40,572 nt of DNA, taken from Pseudomonadota bacterium (GTDB taxonomy: Bacteria > Pseudomonadota > Alphaproteobacteria > Sphingomonadales > Sphingomonadaceae). Every line of letters starts with the position of its first letter. The stretch's first letter is position 1. This document shows, in pieces, positions 24,289 to 32,179 of this stretch. The stretch is from NCBI GenBank assembly GCA_023436615.1, contig JAEZIO010000015.1, positions 1 to 40,572 of the forward strand. The letters are read 5' to 3'. A program made the position numbers and the translations under genes. Below the pieces are notes generated by a model. The model was not told where the DNA came from, did not search any database, and worked only from the letters and a program-made list of their open reading frames with translations.

Positions 24289-24839
24289 CGAGCTTCGCCG
24301 GCCTCGAGCGGGGCGGCGGCGACAAGCAGCAGGCCGGCCGCGACGAAGCTTCCGGCGAAAATCCACGCAAAGGTCGCAATGATCTGATCGGTGGCGCCGA
24401 ACAGGCCGTAGACCAATACGGCGATCGGCAGGCCGCCGAGCAGGAGAATGGCGAGGCTCAAGTCCACGGCTGCCGCCAGGTACACCCATGTGCACAGCGG
24501 CCGCTGCGACCGGCGAGCCGACAGGAACAGCGCCGCGGCGCGGATGACCAGCCACAGGATGACGAAATTGAGGACGGTGATGAAATTGACGCGAGCGTCG
24601 AATTCGAGCCGCAGGCCCGCCAGCAGCGTGACCGCCGCGGCCACTGCGGCCGGTATGTTGCGCTGGCTCCGCGCGATTACGGCGCCGAGCTCGATCATCC
24701 CCGCCGCTATCAGCATGACGCCTACGACGGTTCGCCCGGGAATGTGCTGCGCGAGCGGCAGAAGCGCGGCTCCGAGCCCCAGGAGGATGATCAGGATGCC
24801 CGCACCGCGGATCACCAGCGTTCTGTTGGCCGTCGACAT
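24285..24839 (-). CDS. DUF308/HdeD-like membrane protein
   Basis: A 184-residue integral membrane protein with about six hydrophobic helices (for example GAGILIILLGLGAALLPL and VVGVMLIAAGMIELGAVIA). The helix pattern and the GxxMLxxGxxE-type repeat resemble HdeD/DUF308 proteins, which in enterics are linked to acid resistance. The ATG at 24839 (MSTANRTL) follows GGAGACGGCGG. It is 33 bp downstream of the GNAT gene on the same strand. Function here is not known. Confidence 0.7.
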   Translation of the reverse strand: MSTANRTLVIRGAGILIILLGLGAALLPLAQHIPGRTVVGVMLIAAGMIELGAVIARSQRNIPAAVAAAVTLLAGLRLEFDARVNFITVLNFVILWLVIRAAALFLSARRSQRPLCTWVYLAAAVDLSLAILLLGGLPIAVLVYGLFGATDQIIATFAWIFAGSFVAAGLLLVAAAPLEAGEAR

Positions 24840-24871
24840 CCGCCGTCTCCTATCGCGCGGCGGCGCCGCTG

Positions 24872-25189
24872 TCAGTCCGCATCGAGTCCGAATTTCCGGC
24901 GCCAGCTGTCGTCGAGCAGGTCTTGAACTTCGGCGTGGCGCTGCATGTAGGCGGCGAAGAATGGACAGATCGGGATGACCTTTCGGCCCTGCTCGCGAGC
25001 CCACGCCAGCCCGGCCTCGATCAGCCTGGTCCCAAGGCCTTGCCCGCCATGCTCGGGCGGCACCTCGGTGTGCGTGAACATGATCTTGCCTTCAGGCAGC
25101 GTGTATTCGGCGATGGCAAGGCTGCCGTCGCCAAGATCGATCTCGAATCGGTTCTTTTCGGATGCGTTGCGGACCTCGACTGCGCTCAT
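24872..25189 (-). CDS. GNAT-fold N-acetyltransferase, short form
   Basis: A 105-residue protein of the YjdJ/COG2388 group of GNAT enzymes. The acetyl-CoA loop is PPEHGGQGLGTRLIEAGL (Q/RxxGxG pattern), followed by ICPFFAAYMQRHAEVQDLL, typical of this small family. Substrate is unknown. It lies 40 bp downstream of the Rieske oxidoreductase gene and upstream of the DUF308-like gene, forming a possible three-gene minus-strand unit. Confidence 0.88.
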   Translation of the reverse strand: MSAVEVRNASEKNRFEIDLGDGSLAIAEYTLPEGKIMFTHTEVPPEHGGQGLGTRLIEAGLAWAREQGRKVIPICPFFAAYMQRHAEVQDLLDDSWRRKFGLDAD

Positions 25190-25229
25190 GTCGCTGCTTT
25201 AGCCGAGCCGGGCGCGTCTCCAAACATCC

Positions 25230-26732
25230 TTAGCTTTGGTGTTTGCGCTCGAGCGGCAGGACAGCGGGGCCGTTCAGGACTTCGCCCGTCAAGGCGAAGC
25301 GCGACCCGTGGCACGGACAGTCCCAGGTTCGGTCGACCGAATTCCAGCCCACCATGCAGCCCATGTGGGTGCAAACGGCCGAGACTGCGTGGACCTGCCC
25401 ATTTTCGTCACGAAACGCTGCGACGTCGTCGTGCCCGATCTTCATGATCGCGGCTTCACCGGGAGCGAGCTTGTCGTAGGAATGCGGCTTCGGAGAGAAA
25501 TGGCCGCTCACAAGCTCGCCGGCGACTTTTACATTCTCCTTGGTGAACTCCTTAGCTCCGGCCAGCGGCTTGACCCGGGTCGCGTCGAACAGCTTGATCC
25601 ACGGGCTCTCGAGTCCTTCGACCAGATCGGCGATGAGCGTGCCCGCGGCCGCACCGTTGGTGAAGCCCCAGGCCGCGAAGCCCGTGGCGACGAGATAGGC
25701 TTCGTCGGAATCATCGGACGACCAGCCTATGAACGGCGCGCCGTCCATCGGTGAATAATCCTCGTTCACCCAGCGGTATTCGATGGCCCCGGCGTCGAAA
25801 TTCTCGGTGAGCCAGGTTTCGAGGTCGGCGAACTTCTTCTCCAGGTCCTCCGTATGCCCGGGCTTCGAATGCGGCCCCGCGCATACCGCGTAGGTCCGGC
25901 CGGCGTGCTCGTGCACGCGCATCGAATGGCCCGGCTGCTCGGCATTGATGTAATAGCCCGGCGGCACGCGGCCGATTGGAGCGGCAACCGCGGGTTCCGC
26001 CATCGGGTAATTGGTCGCGAAATAGCCGCCGATCAGGCCCAGCGGCAGGTTGGTCGCCATCACGACGTGGCGCGCGCGCACGTCTCCGTTCTCGGTGACC
26101 AGCCGCGTCGGCTCCCACTCCGCGACGCGGCTGTTCTCGAACACGTGGCAACCGTCGCCCGGAATCGTGGCGGCCAGCCCCGCCACATATTTGATCGGGT
26201 GGAATTGCGCCTGATTGTCCCATCGCATCGCGGCAAGCACTTCGTACGGCAGGCCCGTGTCCGTGGTCAGCGAGGCCGGCAGCCCGAGCTTTTTCGCCAG
26301 CTCGACTTCCTTTTCGAGGTCGTCGACGTGCTTTTCCTCGCGCGTGTATACGAACGCTGCCTTGCGCTCGAAGTCGGCGTCGAGGCCAAACCGATCGACG
26401 AGCTCGGCAATCGATCGAAGACCGCTTTCCTGGGCGTCGGCGTAGAGCCGGGCGGCCTCCTCGCCGAACTTCTTCTCGAGCTTGGTATAGCAGATGCCGT
26501 GCTGCGAGCTGACCTTGGCCGTCGCCTTCCCGCTGACGCCCTGGCCGATGCGAAGAGCCTCGACGAGCGCTACGGTCAGCCCCCGATCCTTCAGTGCGCG
26601 CGCGGTGCTGACGCCGACAATGCCGCCGCCGACGATCGCGACATCGACATTGATATGGCTGTCGAGCTTGGGGAAGCCGCGGGGGCTGCAGGTCTCCTGC
26701 CAGTAAACTCGGCCGTCAGCGCGTTCACCCAT
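25230..26732 (-). CDS. FAD-dependent oxidoreductase with C-terminal Rieske domain
   Basis: The 500-residue protein joins a DAO-type FAD domain (dinucleotide motif VAIVGGGIVGVSTARAL near residues 31-47) to a C-terminal Rieske 2Fe-2S domain. Cluster ligands are C454-x-H456 and C472-x2-H475, with C459 and C474 placed for the disulfide found in high-potential Rieske proteins. The ATG at 26732 has GGAGGTG six bases upstream. No signal peptide or Tat motif is seen, so it is probably cytoplasmic. Homologues with this fusion are widespread, but their substrate is not established. It is divergent from the PilZ gene. Confidence 0.92.
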   Translation of the reverse strand: MGERADGRVYWQETCSPRGFPKLDSHINVDVAIVGGGIVGVSTARALKDRGLTVALVEALRIGQGVSGKATAKVSSQHGICYTKLEKKFGEEAARLYADAQESGLRSIAELVDRFGLDADFERKAAFVYTREEKHVDDLEKEVELAKKLGLPASLTTDTGLPYEVLAAMRWDNQAQFHPIKYVAGLAATIPGDGCHVFENSRVAEWEPTRLVTENGDVRARHVVMATNLPLGLIGGYFATNYPMAEPAVAAPIGRVPPGYYINAEQPGHSMRVHEHAGRTYAVCAGPHSKPGHTEDLEKKFADLETWLTENFDAGAIEYRWVNEDYSPMDGAPFIGWSSDDSDEAYLVATGFAAWGFTNGAAAGTLIADLVEGLESPWIKLFDATRVKPLAGAKEFTKENVKVAGELVSGHFSPKPHSYDKLAPGEAAIMKIGHDDVAAFRDENGQVHAVSAVCTHMGCMVGWNSVDRTWDCPCHGSRFALTGEVLNGPAVLPLERKHQS

Positions 26733-26843
26733 GTTCACCTCCGACCAGAAGATGGCACAGCCCCGCAAAGGTTCCGCATGAGCCATGCACGCGGCGGCCG
26801 CGAGCTCGACAGCGCAACCAGATGGTAACCCCTGCTGCGCACA

Positions 26844-27506
26844 ATGAACCCCGAGGCCGGGAATCCGGCGCCGAGGTGGACTGTGGAACAACTGCCGGTC
26901 GAAGCGACGCTATATTCGATGTCCGCGAGCCCGCCGGCCGAGTCCAACCGGCGCGGGGAACAACGGCATCTGACCTTGTTCCGCGTCGGCTCGATCGTCG
27001 TCGGCGGCAAGCGCGAGCTGTGCCTGGTCAAGAACGTCTCGGGCGGCGGCGCCCTGATCCGCGCTTATTGCGAGCTGCAGCCCGACATGCCGATCGAGAT
27101 CGAGCTTAAGGAACGCCAGCCGATCGCGGCGAAGGTCAGCTGGATCAAGGGCAGCGACGCGGGGCTGACCTTCGACACGCCGGTCGATGTCATCGACCTG
27201 CTTAAGTCCAGCGGTGAGGGACCGCGGCCGCGCATGCCCCGGATCCAGGTCCATTGCATCTGCTTTGTACGCGAAGGCGCCGTCGTCCATCGTTCGACCG
27301 CGCTCAACATTTCGCAGGGCGGCGTCAGCGTCGAAAGCGCAAACCCGCTCACCGTCGGCCGGGACGTCACGGTGACCCTGCCCGAGCTGCAGCCCCAGGG
27401 CGCGGTTGTCCGGTGGAATTCCGGCGACCGTTATGGACTGTCGTTCAACAACGTCCTTCCGCTCGCCGGCCTGATCGAGTGGCTTCACGCCCGCGAGCGG
27501 ACCTAG
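26844..27506 (+). CDS. Tandem PilZ-domain protein
   Basis: A 220-residue soluble protein with two PilZ domains, the usual c-di-GMP-binding module. Domain 1 has the RxxxR motif (RGEQR) and NVSGGG; domain 2 has NISQGG, but in front of it only RPRMPR, which is not a clean RxxxR, so the second domain may not bind c-di-GMP. The ATG at 26844 lacks a clear ribosome site; the Met at residue 26 is an alternative that keeps both domains. Its 3' end overlaps the DUF938 gene on the other strand by 62 bp. Confidence 0.85.
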   Translation: MNPEAGNPAPRWTVEQLPVEATLYSMSASPPAESNRRGEQRHLTLFRVGSIVVGGKRELCLVKNVSGGGALIRAYCELQPDMPIEIELKERQPIAAKVSWIKGSDAGLTFDTPVDVIDLLKSSGEGPRPRMPRIQVHCICFVREGAVVHRSTALNISQGGVSVESANPLTVGRDVTVTLPELQPQGAVVRWNSGDRYGLSFNNVLPLAGLIEWLHARERT

Positions 27507-28140
27507 GCCCCCTTTCGAACAGCAGCATCATATTGTTCGCGGGCATCGCCCGCTGCTGCACCAGTTGGAAGCCGCAACGCTTGGCGTGCATCGCGAAATC
27601 CTCGACCTTCCTCAGGCCCCATTGCGGGTCGCGGCGCCTGAGATCGGCGTCGAACGCGACATTGCTCGGCGCCGGTTCCACCTGGCCGGTAAGCCAGGGC
27701 CCGTAGAGGATCAGTGGCGCGCCTTCGCTAAGCAGCCGTGCCGAACTGTCGATCAGGCCGATCGCCGCGCCCCAGGCGCTGATGTGAACCATGTTGATGT
27801 TCAGCACGGCGTCCGCGCGCTCCACGGGCCAGTCGCCGGCCGCGGCGTCGATCCTCACCGGCTCCCGCAGGTTCGACAGATGGGCCGCCTGCCGCCACGC
27901 GGCGATGGAGCGCAACGCGTCGGGATGGACGTCGCTCGGCTGCCATTCGAGATTGGGGAAGCGTTCGGCGAAATAGGCCGCATGCTCGCCGGTCCCGCTG
28001 GCGACCTCGAGAACGACACCGCTGTTCGGCAGCCACTCGCGCAACACGTCGGCAATCGGCCCTCGGTTTCTCAGCGCCGCAGGAGCCGAGCGCCGTACAT
28101 CGTCAGCCGCCGCCTCGTAGAAGCGGCGCCCGTCGGTCAC
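27445..28140 (-). CDS. DUF938 SAM-dependent methyltransferase-like protein
   Basis: A 231-residue protein of the DUF938 family. SAM-binding motif I is VLEVASGTGEHAAYFA; other landmarks are WQPSDVHPDA, NINMVHIS, LYGPW and MPANNMMLLFE. The last 25 residues or so are basic and extend beyond the usual family end, and this tail is the part that overlaps the PilZ gene. Start is GTG at 28140, overlapping the gcvPB TGA (GTGA), so it is the last gene of the glycine cleavage operon. Substrate unknown. Confidence 0.88.
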   Translation of the reverse strand: MTDGRRFYEAAADDVRRSAPAALRNRGPIADVLREWLPNSGVVLEVASGTGEHAAYFAERFPNLEWQPSDVHPDALRSIAAWRQAAHLSNLREPVRIDAAAGDWPVERADAVLNINMVHISAWGAAIGLIDSSARLLSEGAPLILYGPWLTGQVEPAPSNVAFDADLRRRDPQWGLRKVEDFAMHAKRCGFQLVQQRAMPANNMMLLFERGPRSARGREATRSGRRAEGRC

Positions 28141-29705
28141 TCGGCGGCCTGAGCCTGAACCGGTTCGCGGTAGACGAGCACCGGCTTCCTCGCCGCGAGC
28201 GTCTCGTCGAGCCGGCGCCTCGGCGCGAAGACCGGCGCTGCCTTGAGGCTCTCGTCGCCGGCTTTCGCGCGCTCGGCGATCGATCGCATTGCCATGATGA
28301 ACTGGTCGAGCGCGGCCTTCGATTCGGTTTCCGTCGGCTCGACGAGCATCGCTCCGTGAACGACCAGCGGGAAGTACATCGTCATCGGGTGGAAGCCCTC
28401 GTCGATCAGCGCCTTTGCGACGTCGATCGTGCTGAGGCCGCCGGAAAACCCTTTGTCCGAGAATATCGCCTCATGCATGCACGGGCCGCTGGCAGCGAAC
28501 GGCGCGTCCAGCACGTCCTGCAGGCTGCGAAGAACGTAATTGGCGTTGAGCACGGCATCCTCGGCGACCTGCCGCAATCCGTCCGCGCCGTGGCTGAGGA
28601 TGTAGGCGAGCGCGCGGGTGAACATGCCCATCTGGCCGTGGAAGGCGGTCATCCGCCCGAAAGCGCTGGGATGATCCTCACCGGCCGTCTCCTCCTCGAC
28701 GAGCTTGTACGAGCCGTCGGGCATTTTGGCGGCGAATGGCAGCGGCCCGAACGGCGCGAGCGCTTCGGACAGGACGACGGGGCCGGAGCCGGGCCCGCCG
28801 CCGCCGTGCGGCGTGGAGAACGTCTTGTGGAGATTGATGTGCATCGCATCGATGCCGAGGTCGCCGGGGCGGACCTTGCCGACGATCGCGTTGAAGTTGG
28901 CGCCGTCGCAATAAACGAATGCGCCGGCCGCATGCACGGCTTCCGAGATGGCGATCATGTCCGGCTCGAACAGCCCGCAGGTGTTGGGGTTGGTGATCAT
29001 CACCGCGGCCACGTCCGGCCCAAGCCGCTCCATGAGCGCTTCCACATCGACCCGCCCGGCCTTGTTCGCCGGGATGCTTTCCACCCGATAGCCGGCGAAG
29101 GCGGCGGTCGCCGGGTTCGTCCCGTGCGCGCTTTCCGGGACGAGCACCACCTCGCGCGCGTCGCCTCGCGCTTCGAGCGCAGAGCGGATGCAGAGCAGCC
29201 CGCACAGCTCGCCATGTGCTCCCGCCTTGGGGCTCATCGCGACGCCATGCATGCCGGTGAGGTCGAGCAGCCAGAAGGCGAGGTCATTGATAACCTGGAG
29301 CGCGCCCTGCACCGTCTCCTGCGGCTGCAGAGGGTGGACGTCGGCGAAGCCCGGCATCCGCGCCACCTTCTCGTTGAGGCGCGGATTGTGCTTCATCGTG
29401 CACGACCCGAGCGGGAAGAGGCCGAGGTCGATCGCGTAATTCTGTCGCGACAGCCGGGTGTAATGGCGCACCATCTCGGGCTCGCTGAGGCCCGGAAGCC
29501 CGATGTCGCGGTTGCGCTCAAGCCCGCCGAGGCGTCCGCTGGAAACCTTGGTGTCCGGAAGGTCCACACCGGTCTGGTCGAGCCGGCCGCGCTCGAACAG
29601 CAAGGGCTCTTCCAGCTGCAGCGCGCGGTTCCCGGTGACGGTAGCGGCCTCGCCCTGTTCGTTCGCGGGCGTGGTGGGCCTCCAGCCCGACGGATTGACG
29701 CTCAT
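28137..29705 (-). CDS. gcvPB: Glycine dehydrogenase (P-protein) subunit 2
   Basis: With subunit 1 this forms the PLP enzyme that decarboxylates glycine and loads the aminomethyl group on GcvH. The 522-residue protein has the PLP lysine K294 in NLHKTFSTPHGGGGPG, ESAHGTNPAT and FPLGSCTMKHNPR, all family hallmarks. The ATG at 29705 overlaps the gcvPA TGA (ATGA); the longer open frame upstream lies inside gcvPA. The split P-protein is one of two known forms of the enzyme. Confidence 0.97.
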   Translation of the reverse strand: MSVNPSGWRPTTPANEQGEAATVTGNRALQLEEPLLFERGRLDQTGVDLPDTKVSSGRLGGLERNRDIGLPGLSEPEMVRHYTRLSRQNYAIDLGLFPLGSCTMKHNPRLNEKVARMPGFADVHPLQPQETVQGALQVINDLAFWLLDLTGMHGVAMSPKAGAHGELCGLLCIRSALEARGDAREVVLVPESAHGTNPATAAFAGYRVESIPANKAGRVDVEALMERLGPDVAAVMITNPNTCGLFEPDMIAISEAVHAAGAFVYCDGANFNAIVGKVRPGDLGIDAMHINLHKTFSTPHGGGGPGSGPVVLSEALAPFGPLPFAAKMPDGSYKLVEEETAGEDHPSAFGRMTAFHGQMGMFTRALAYILSHGADGLRQVAEDAVLNANYVLRSLQDVLDAPFAASGPCMHEAIFSDKGFSGGLSTIDVAKALIDEGFHPMTMYFPLVVHGAMLVEPTETESKAALDQFIMAMRSIAERAKAGDESLKAAPVFAPRRRLDETLAARKPVLVYREPVQAQAAE

Positions 29706-31060
29706 AGGACCGCCTCCTTCAGCGCCGCTTCGAAGGCGTCGATATCCTCGTCGGTGACCGTTTCGGTGACGGCGACCACCAGCCCATTCGCTAGCTCCGT
29801 GGTATCCGGATAGAGCCGCCCGAGGGACACGCCGCCGAGCACGTCCTTTTCGACCATCGCATGCACCGCGGGCCGCGCTTCCACCGGAAGCTTGAGCGTG
29901 AATTCGTTGAAGAAGCTGTCGTTGACCAAGCTCACGCCCGGGATCGCCGCCAGCCTGTCCGCCACTTCGCAAGCGCGCGCGTGATTCACGGACGCCAGCT
30001 GCCGAAGGCCCTTTTCGCCCAGCAAGGTCAAATGCGCGGTGAAGGCCAGCGCGCACAGGACCGAGCTGGTGCAAATGTTGCTAGTCGCCTTCTCGCGGCG
30101 GATGTGCTGCTCGCGCGTCGAAAGCGTAAGGACGAAGCCGCGCTTGCCTTCGGCATCGACTGTCTCCCCGGCGAGCCGCCCCGGCATCTGCCGGACGAAC
30201 TTCTCGTTGCAGGCGAACAGCCCGACATAGGGTCCGCCGAACTGCAGTCCGACGCCGATGCTCTGCCCTTCCCCGACGACGATGTCCGCGCCCATCTCGC
30301 CCGGCGACTTGATGAGGCCGAGCGCCACGGGCTCGGTGACGACCGCAATGAGCAGAGCACCCTTTGCGTGCGCGGCTTCGGCGATCGGCGTCAAATCGGC
30401 GATGCGCCCGAGGATGTCGGGATACTGGACCACGACCGCGCTGGTATCCTCATCGATCGCGGCGACGATCCGCTCGGCGTCCGTCTCCCCGGCGAGCGAC
30501 GGAACGCCCGTCTCCAGCCTGTCGCCGGTGAACTTCGCCATCGTGTTGCAGACGCTGACGTAATGGGGGTGCAGCCCCGACGAGAGGATCGCCTTGTTCC
30601 GGCGCGTCACCCGACCCGCCATCCCGATCGCTTCCCAGCAGGCGGTCGATCCGTCGTACATGGACGCATTGGCGATGTCGCATCCGTAGAGGCGCGCCAC
30701 CTGCGTCTGGAATTCGAACATCATCTGCAGCGTGCCCTGGGCGATTTCGGGCTGGTACGGCGTGTAGCTGGTCAGGAATTCGCCGCGCTGGATGATATGG
30801 TCGACGCTTGCCGGCACATGGTGGCGATAGGCCCCGCAGCCGAGGAAGAAGGGGACATCGCCGGCGGCCATGTTCTTCCTGGAAAGGGCACCCATGTGGC
30901 GCTCGACCGCAAGCTCGGAGGCATGGAGGGGCAGGCCTTCGATCAGCCCCTCGAGCCGCGCCGCCTTTGGCACGTCCACGAAAAGATCGTCGATCGACTT
31001 CGCGCCGACCGCATGCAGCATCTGGCTTCGGTCGGTGTCGCTGAGCGGCAGGTAACGCAT
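29702..31060 (-). CDS. gcvPA: Glycine dehydrogenase (P-protein) subunit 1
   Basis: The 452-residue partner of GcvPB. It has the usual N-terminus MRYLPLSDTDR, FLGCGAYRHHVP, TSYTPYQPEIAQGTLQ, NASMYDGSTA and REQHIRREKATSNICT. This subunit shares the fold but lacks the PLP lysine. The ATG at 31060 overlaps the stop of the preceding methyltransferase gene (TGATG), so translation is coupled. Confidence 0.97.
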   Translation of the reverse strand: MRYLPLSDTDRSQMLHAVGAKSIDDLFVDVPKAARLEGLIEGLPLHASELAVERHMGALSRKNMAAGDVPFFLGCGAYRHHVPASVDHIIQRGEFLTSYTPYQPEIAQGTLQMMFEFQTQVARLYGCDIANASMYDGSTACWEAIGMAGRVTRRNKAILSSGLHPHYVSVCNTMAKFTGDRLETGVPSLAGETDAERIVAAIDEDTSAVVVQYPDILGRIADLTPIAEAAHAKGALLIAVVTEPVALGLIKSPGEMGADIVVGEGQSIGVGLQFGGPYVGLFACNEKFVRQMPGRLAGETVDAEGKRGFVLTLSTREQHIRREKATSNICTSSVLCALAFTAHLTLLGEKGLRQLASVNHARACEVADRLAAIPGVSLVNDSFFNEFTLKLPVEARPAVHAMVEKDVLGGVSLGRLYPDTTELANGLVVAVTETVTDEDIDAFEAALKEAVL

Positions 31061-31809
31061 CAGTTGGGCTTTCTCATGATGAAGCGGAGGCGGACGTAAT
31101 CCGCGATTGTTGTGCCGACGCGGTCGGCGACGGCCCTGCCGATCTCGGCGCGCTCGTCTTCGGGCACGCCGGCGCGGTCGAGCCAACCCTTGCGGAAGGT
31201 CGTCACCCAGGCGGCGACTCCATGCTCGAGCTCGGTCGGACGGCCGATCAGCCGCGCGTCGATCTCGCTGAAGCCGGCGGCCTCATAGACGTCGGCGAAT
31301 TCCTCGGCGGACGCATACCAGTTGCTCGCCTCGGCCGGCGGCACGTAGCCGCGAAGCACCAGTTCCTCGTCGAGCGCCTCGCGGAGCGTCTTGAGATTGC
31401 CCTCGCCGCCCATCTCGCCGGCGAAGCGGCCGCCGAGACGGAGCGCGTTGAAGATGGCGGCAGCGACCCGATGCTTGTCCAGCATCCAGTGTAGCGAAGC
31501 ATTGGAGAAGGCGGCGTCGAACTCGCGGTCGAAGTGCATGTCGGCAGCGTCGAGAAGCTCGGCATAGATGCCCTTCTCACGCGCCGCCGCCACCATCTCG
31601 GGCGAATTGTCTACGCCGACGACCTCGGCGCCGCGGTCGATGATCTTCAGCGACAGTGTCCCTTCGCCGCAGCCGACGTCGAGGATCCGCTCGCCAGCCT
31701 TCGGGTCGAGAAGGTCGAGCGCCGCGCCCCCGAGTTCGGCGACGAACCCGCCGACCTTGGCATAGTCCGCCGCCACCCAGCGGCTGGTCGAGGCGACCTG
31801 CTCGCTCAG
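31060..31809 (-). CDS. Class I SAM-dependent methyltransferase in the gcv operon
   Basis: A soluble methyltransferase of up to 249 residues. Motif I is ILDVGCGEGTLSLKI; the acidic motif II region is VVGVDNSPEMV, and AFSNASLHWM follows. No ATG, GTG or TTG is available at the natural start. CTG at 31809 overlaps the gcvH TGA as CTGA, the same 4-bp style as its neighbours, and keeps the family's W/Y N-terminal segment; GTG at 31776 would start just after that Trp and leave a 30-bp gap. I chose the CTG, with doubt. Substrate unknown; inclusion in a glycine-induced transcript suggests a one-carbon link. Confidence 0.85.
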   Translation of the reverse strand: MSEQVASTSRWVAADYAKVGGFVAELGGAALDLLDPKAGERILDVGCGEGTLSLKIIDRGAEVVGVDNSPEMVAAAREKGIYAELLDAADMHFDREFDAAFSNASLHWMLDKHRVAAAIFNALRLGGRFAGEMGGEGNLKTLREALDEELVLRGYVPPAEASNWYASAEEFADVYEAAGFSEIDARLIGRPTELEHGVAAWVTTFRKGWLDRAGVPEDERAEIGRAVADRVGTTIADYVRLRFIMRKPN

Positions 31810-32177
31810 AGCGTCTTCACCCAGTCGCGGTAGGAGGTTTCGTCCATCAGCCCGTCGAGCTCGCCCGTGTCGGACAGCTTCAGCTTGAAGAACCAGCCCT
31901 CGCCTTCCGGGTCCTTGTTGACCAGGCTGGGATCGTCGACGACGGCCTGGTTGGCTTCGGCCACTTCGCCCGAGACCGGCGAATAGATGTCGGATGCGGC
32001 CTTCACCGATTCGACGACCGCCGCTTCCTGGCCCTTGGCGAGCTGCTTGCCCGTGTCCGGCACCTCGGTGAAGACGATGTCCCCGAGCGCTTCCTGCGCG
32101 TGGTTCGAGATGCCGACGGTCGCAGTGTCGCCGTCGACTTTGATCCACTCATGCTCGCGGGTGAAATAGAGCGTCAT
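31806..32177 (-). CDS. gcvH: Glycine cleavage system H protein
   Basis: The 123-residue lipoyl carrier that shuttles the aminomethyl group between P, T and L proteins. The lipoylated lysine is K59 in VESVKAASDIYSP. Start MTLYFTREHEW is typical. It begins 2 bp after the gcvT stop. The dihydrolipoamide dehydrogenase (L protein) is not in the window, as is common. Confidence 0.98.
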   Translation of the reverse strand: MTLYFTREHEWIKVDGDTATVGISNHAQEALGDIVFTEVPDTGKQLAKGQEAAVVESVKAASDIYSPVSGEVAEANQAVVDDPSLVNKDPEGEGWFFKLKLSDTGELDGLMDETSYRDWVKTL

Positions 32178-32179
32178 TC

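Noticed and set aside
26723..26736. GTTC-N6-GTTC near the Rieske oxidoreductase start, resembling an SOS box
   Set aside because: The spacer is 6 instead of 7 bases, and it lies across the start codon on the wrong strand for a normal operator; likely chance.
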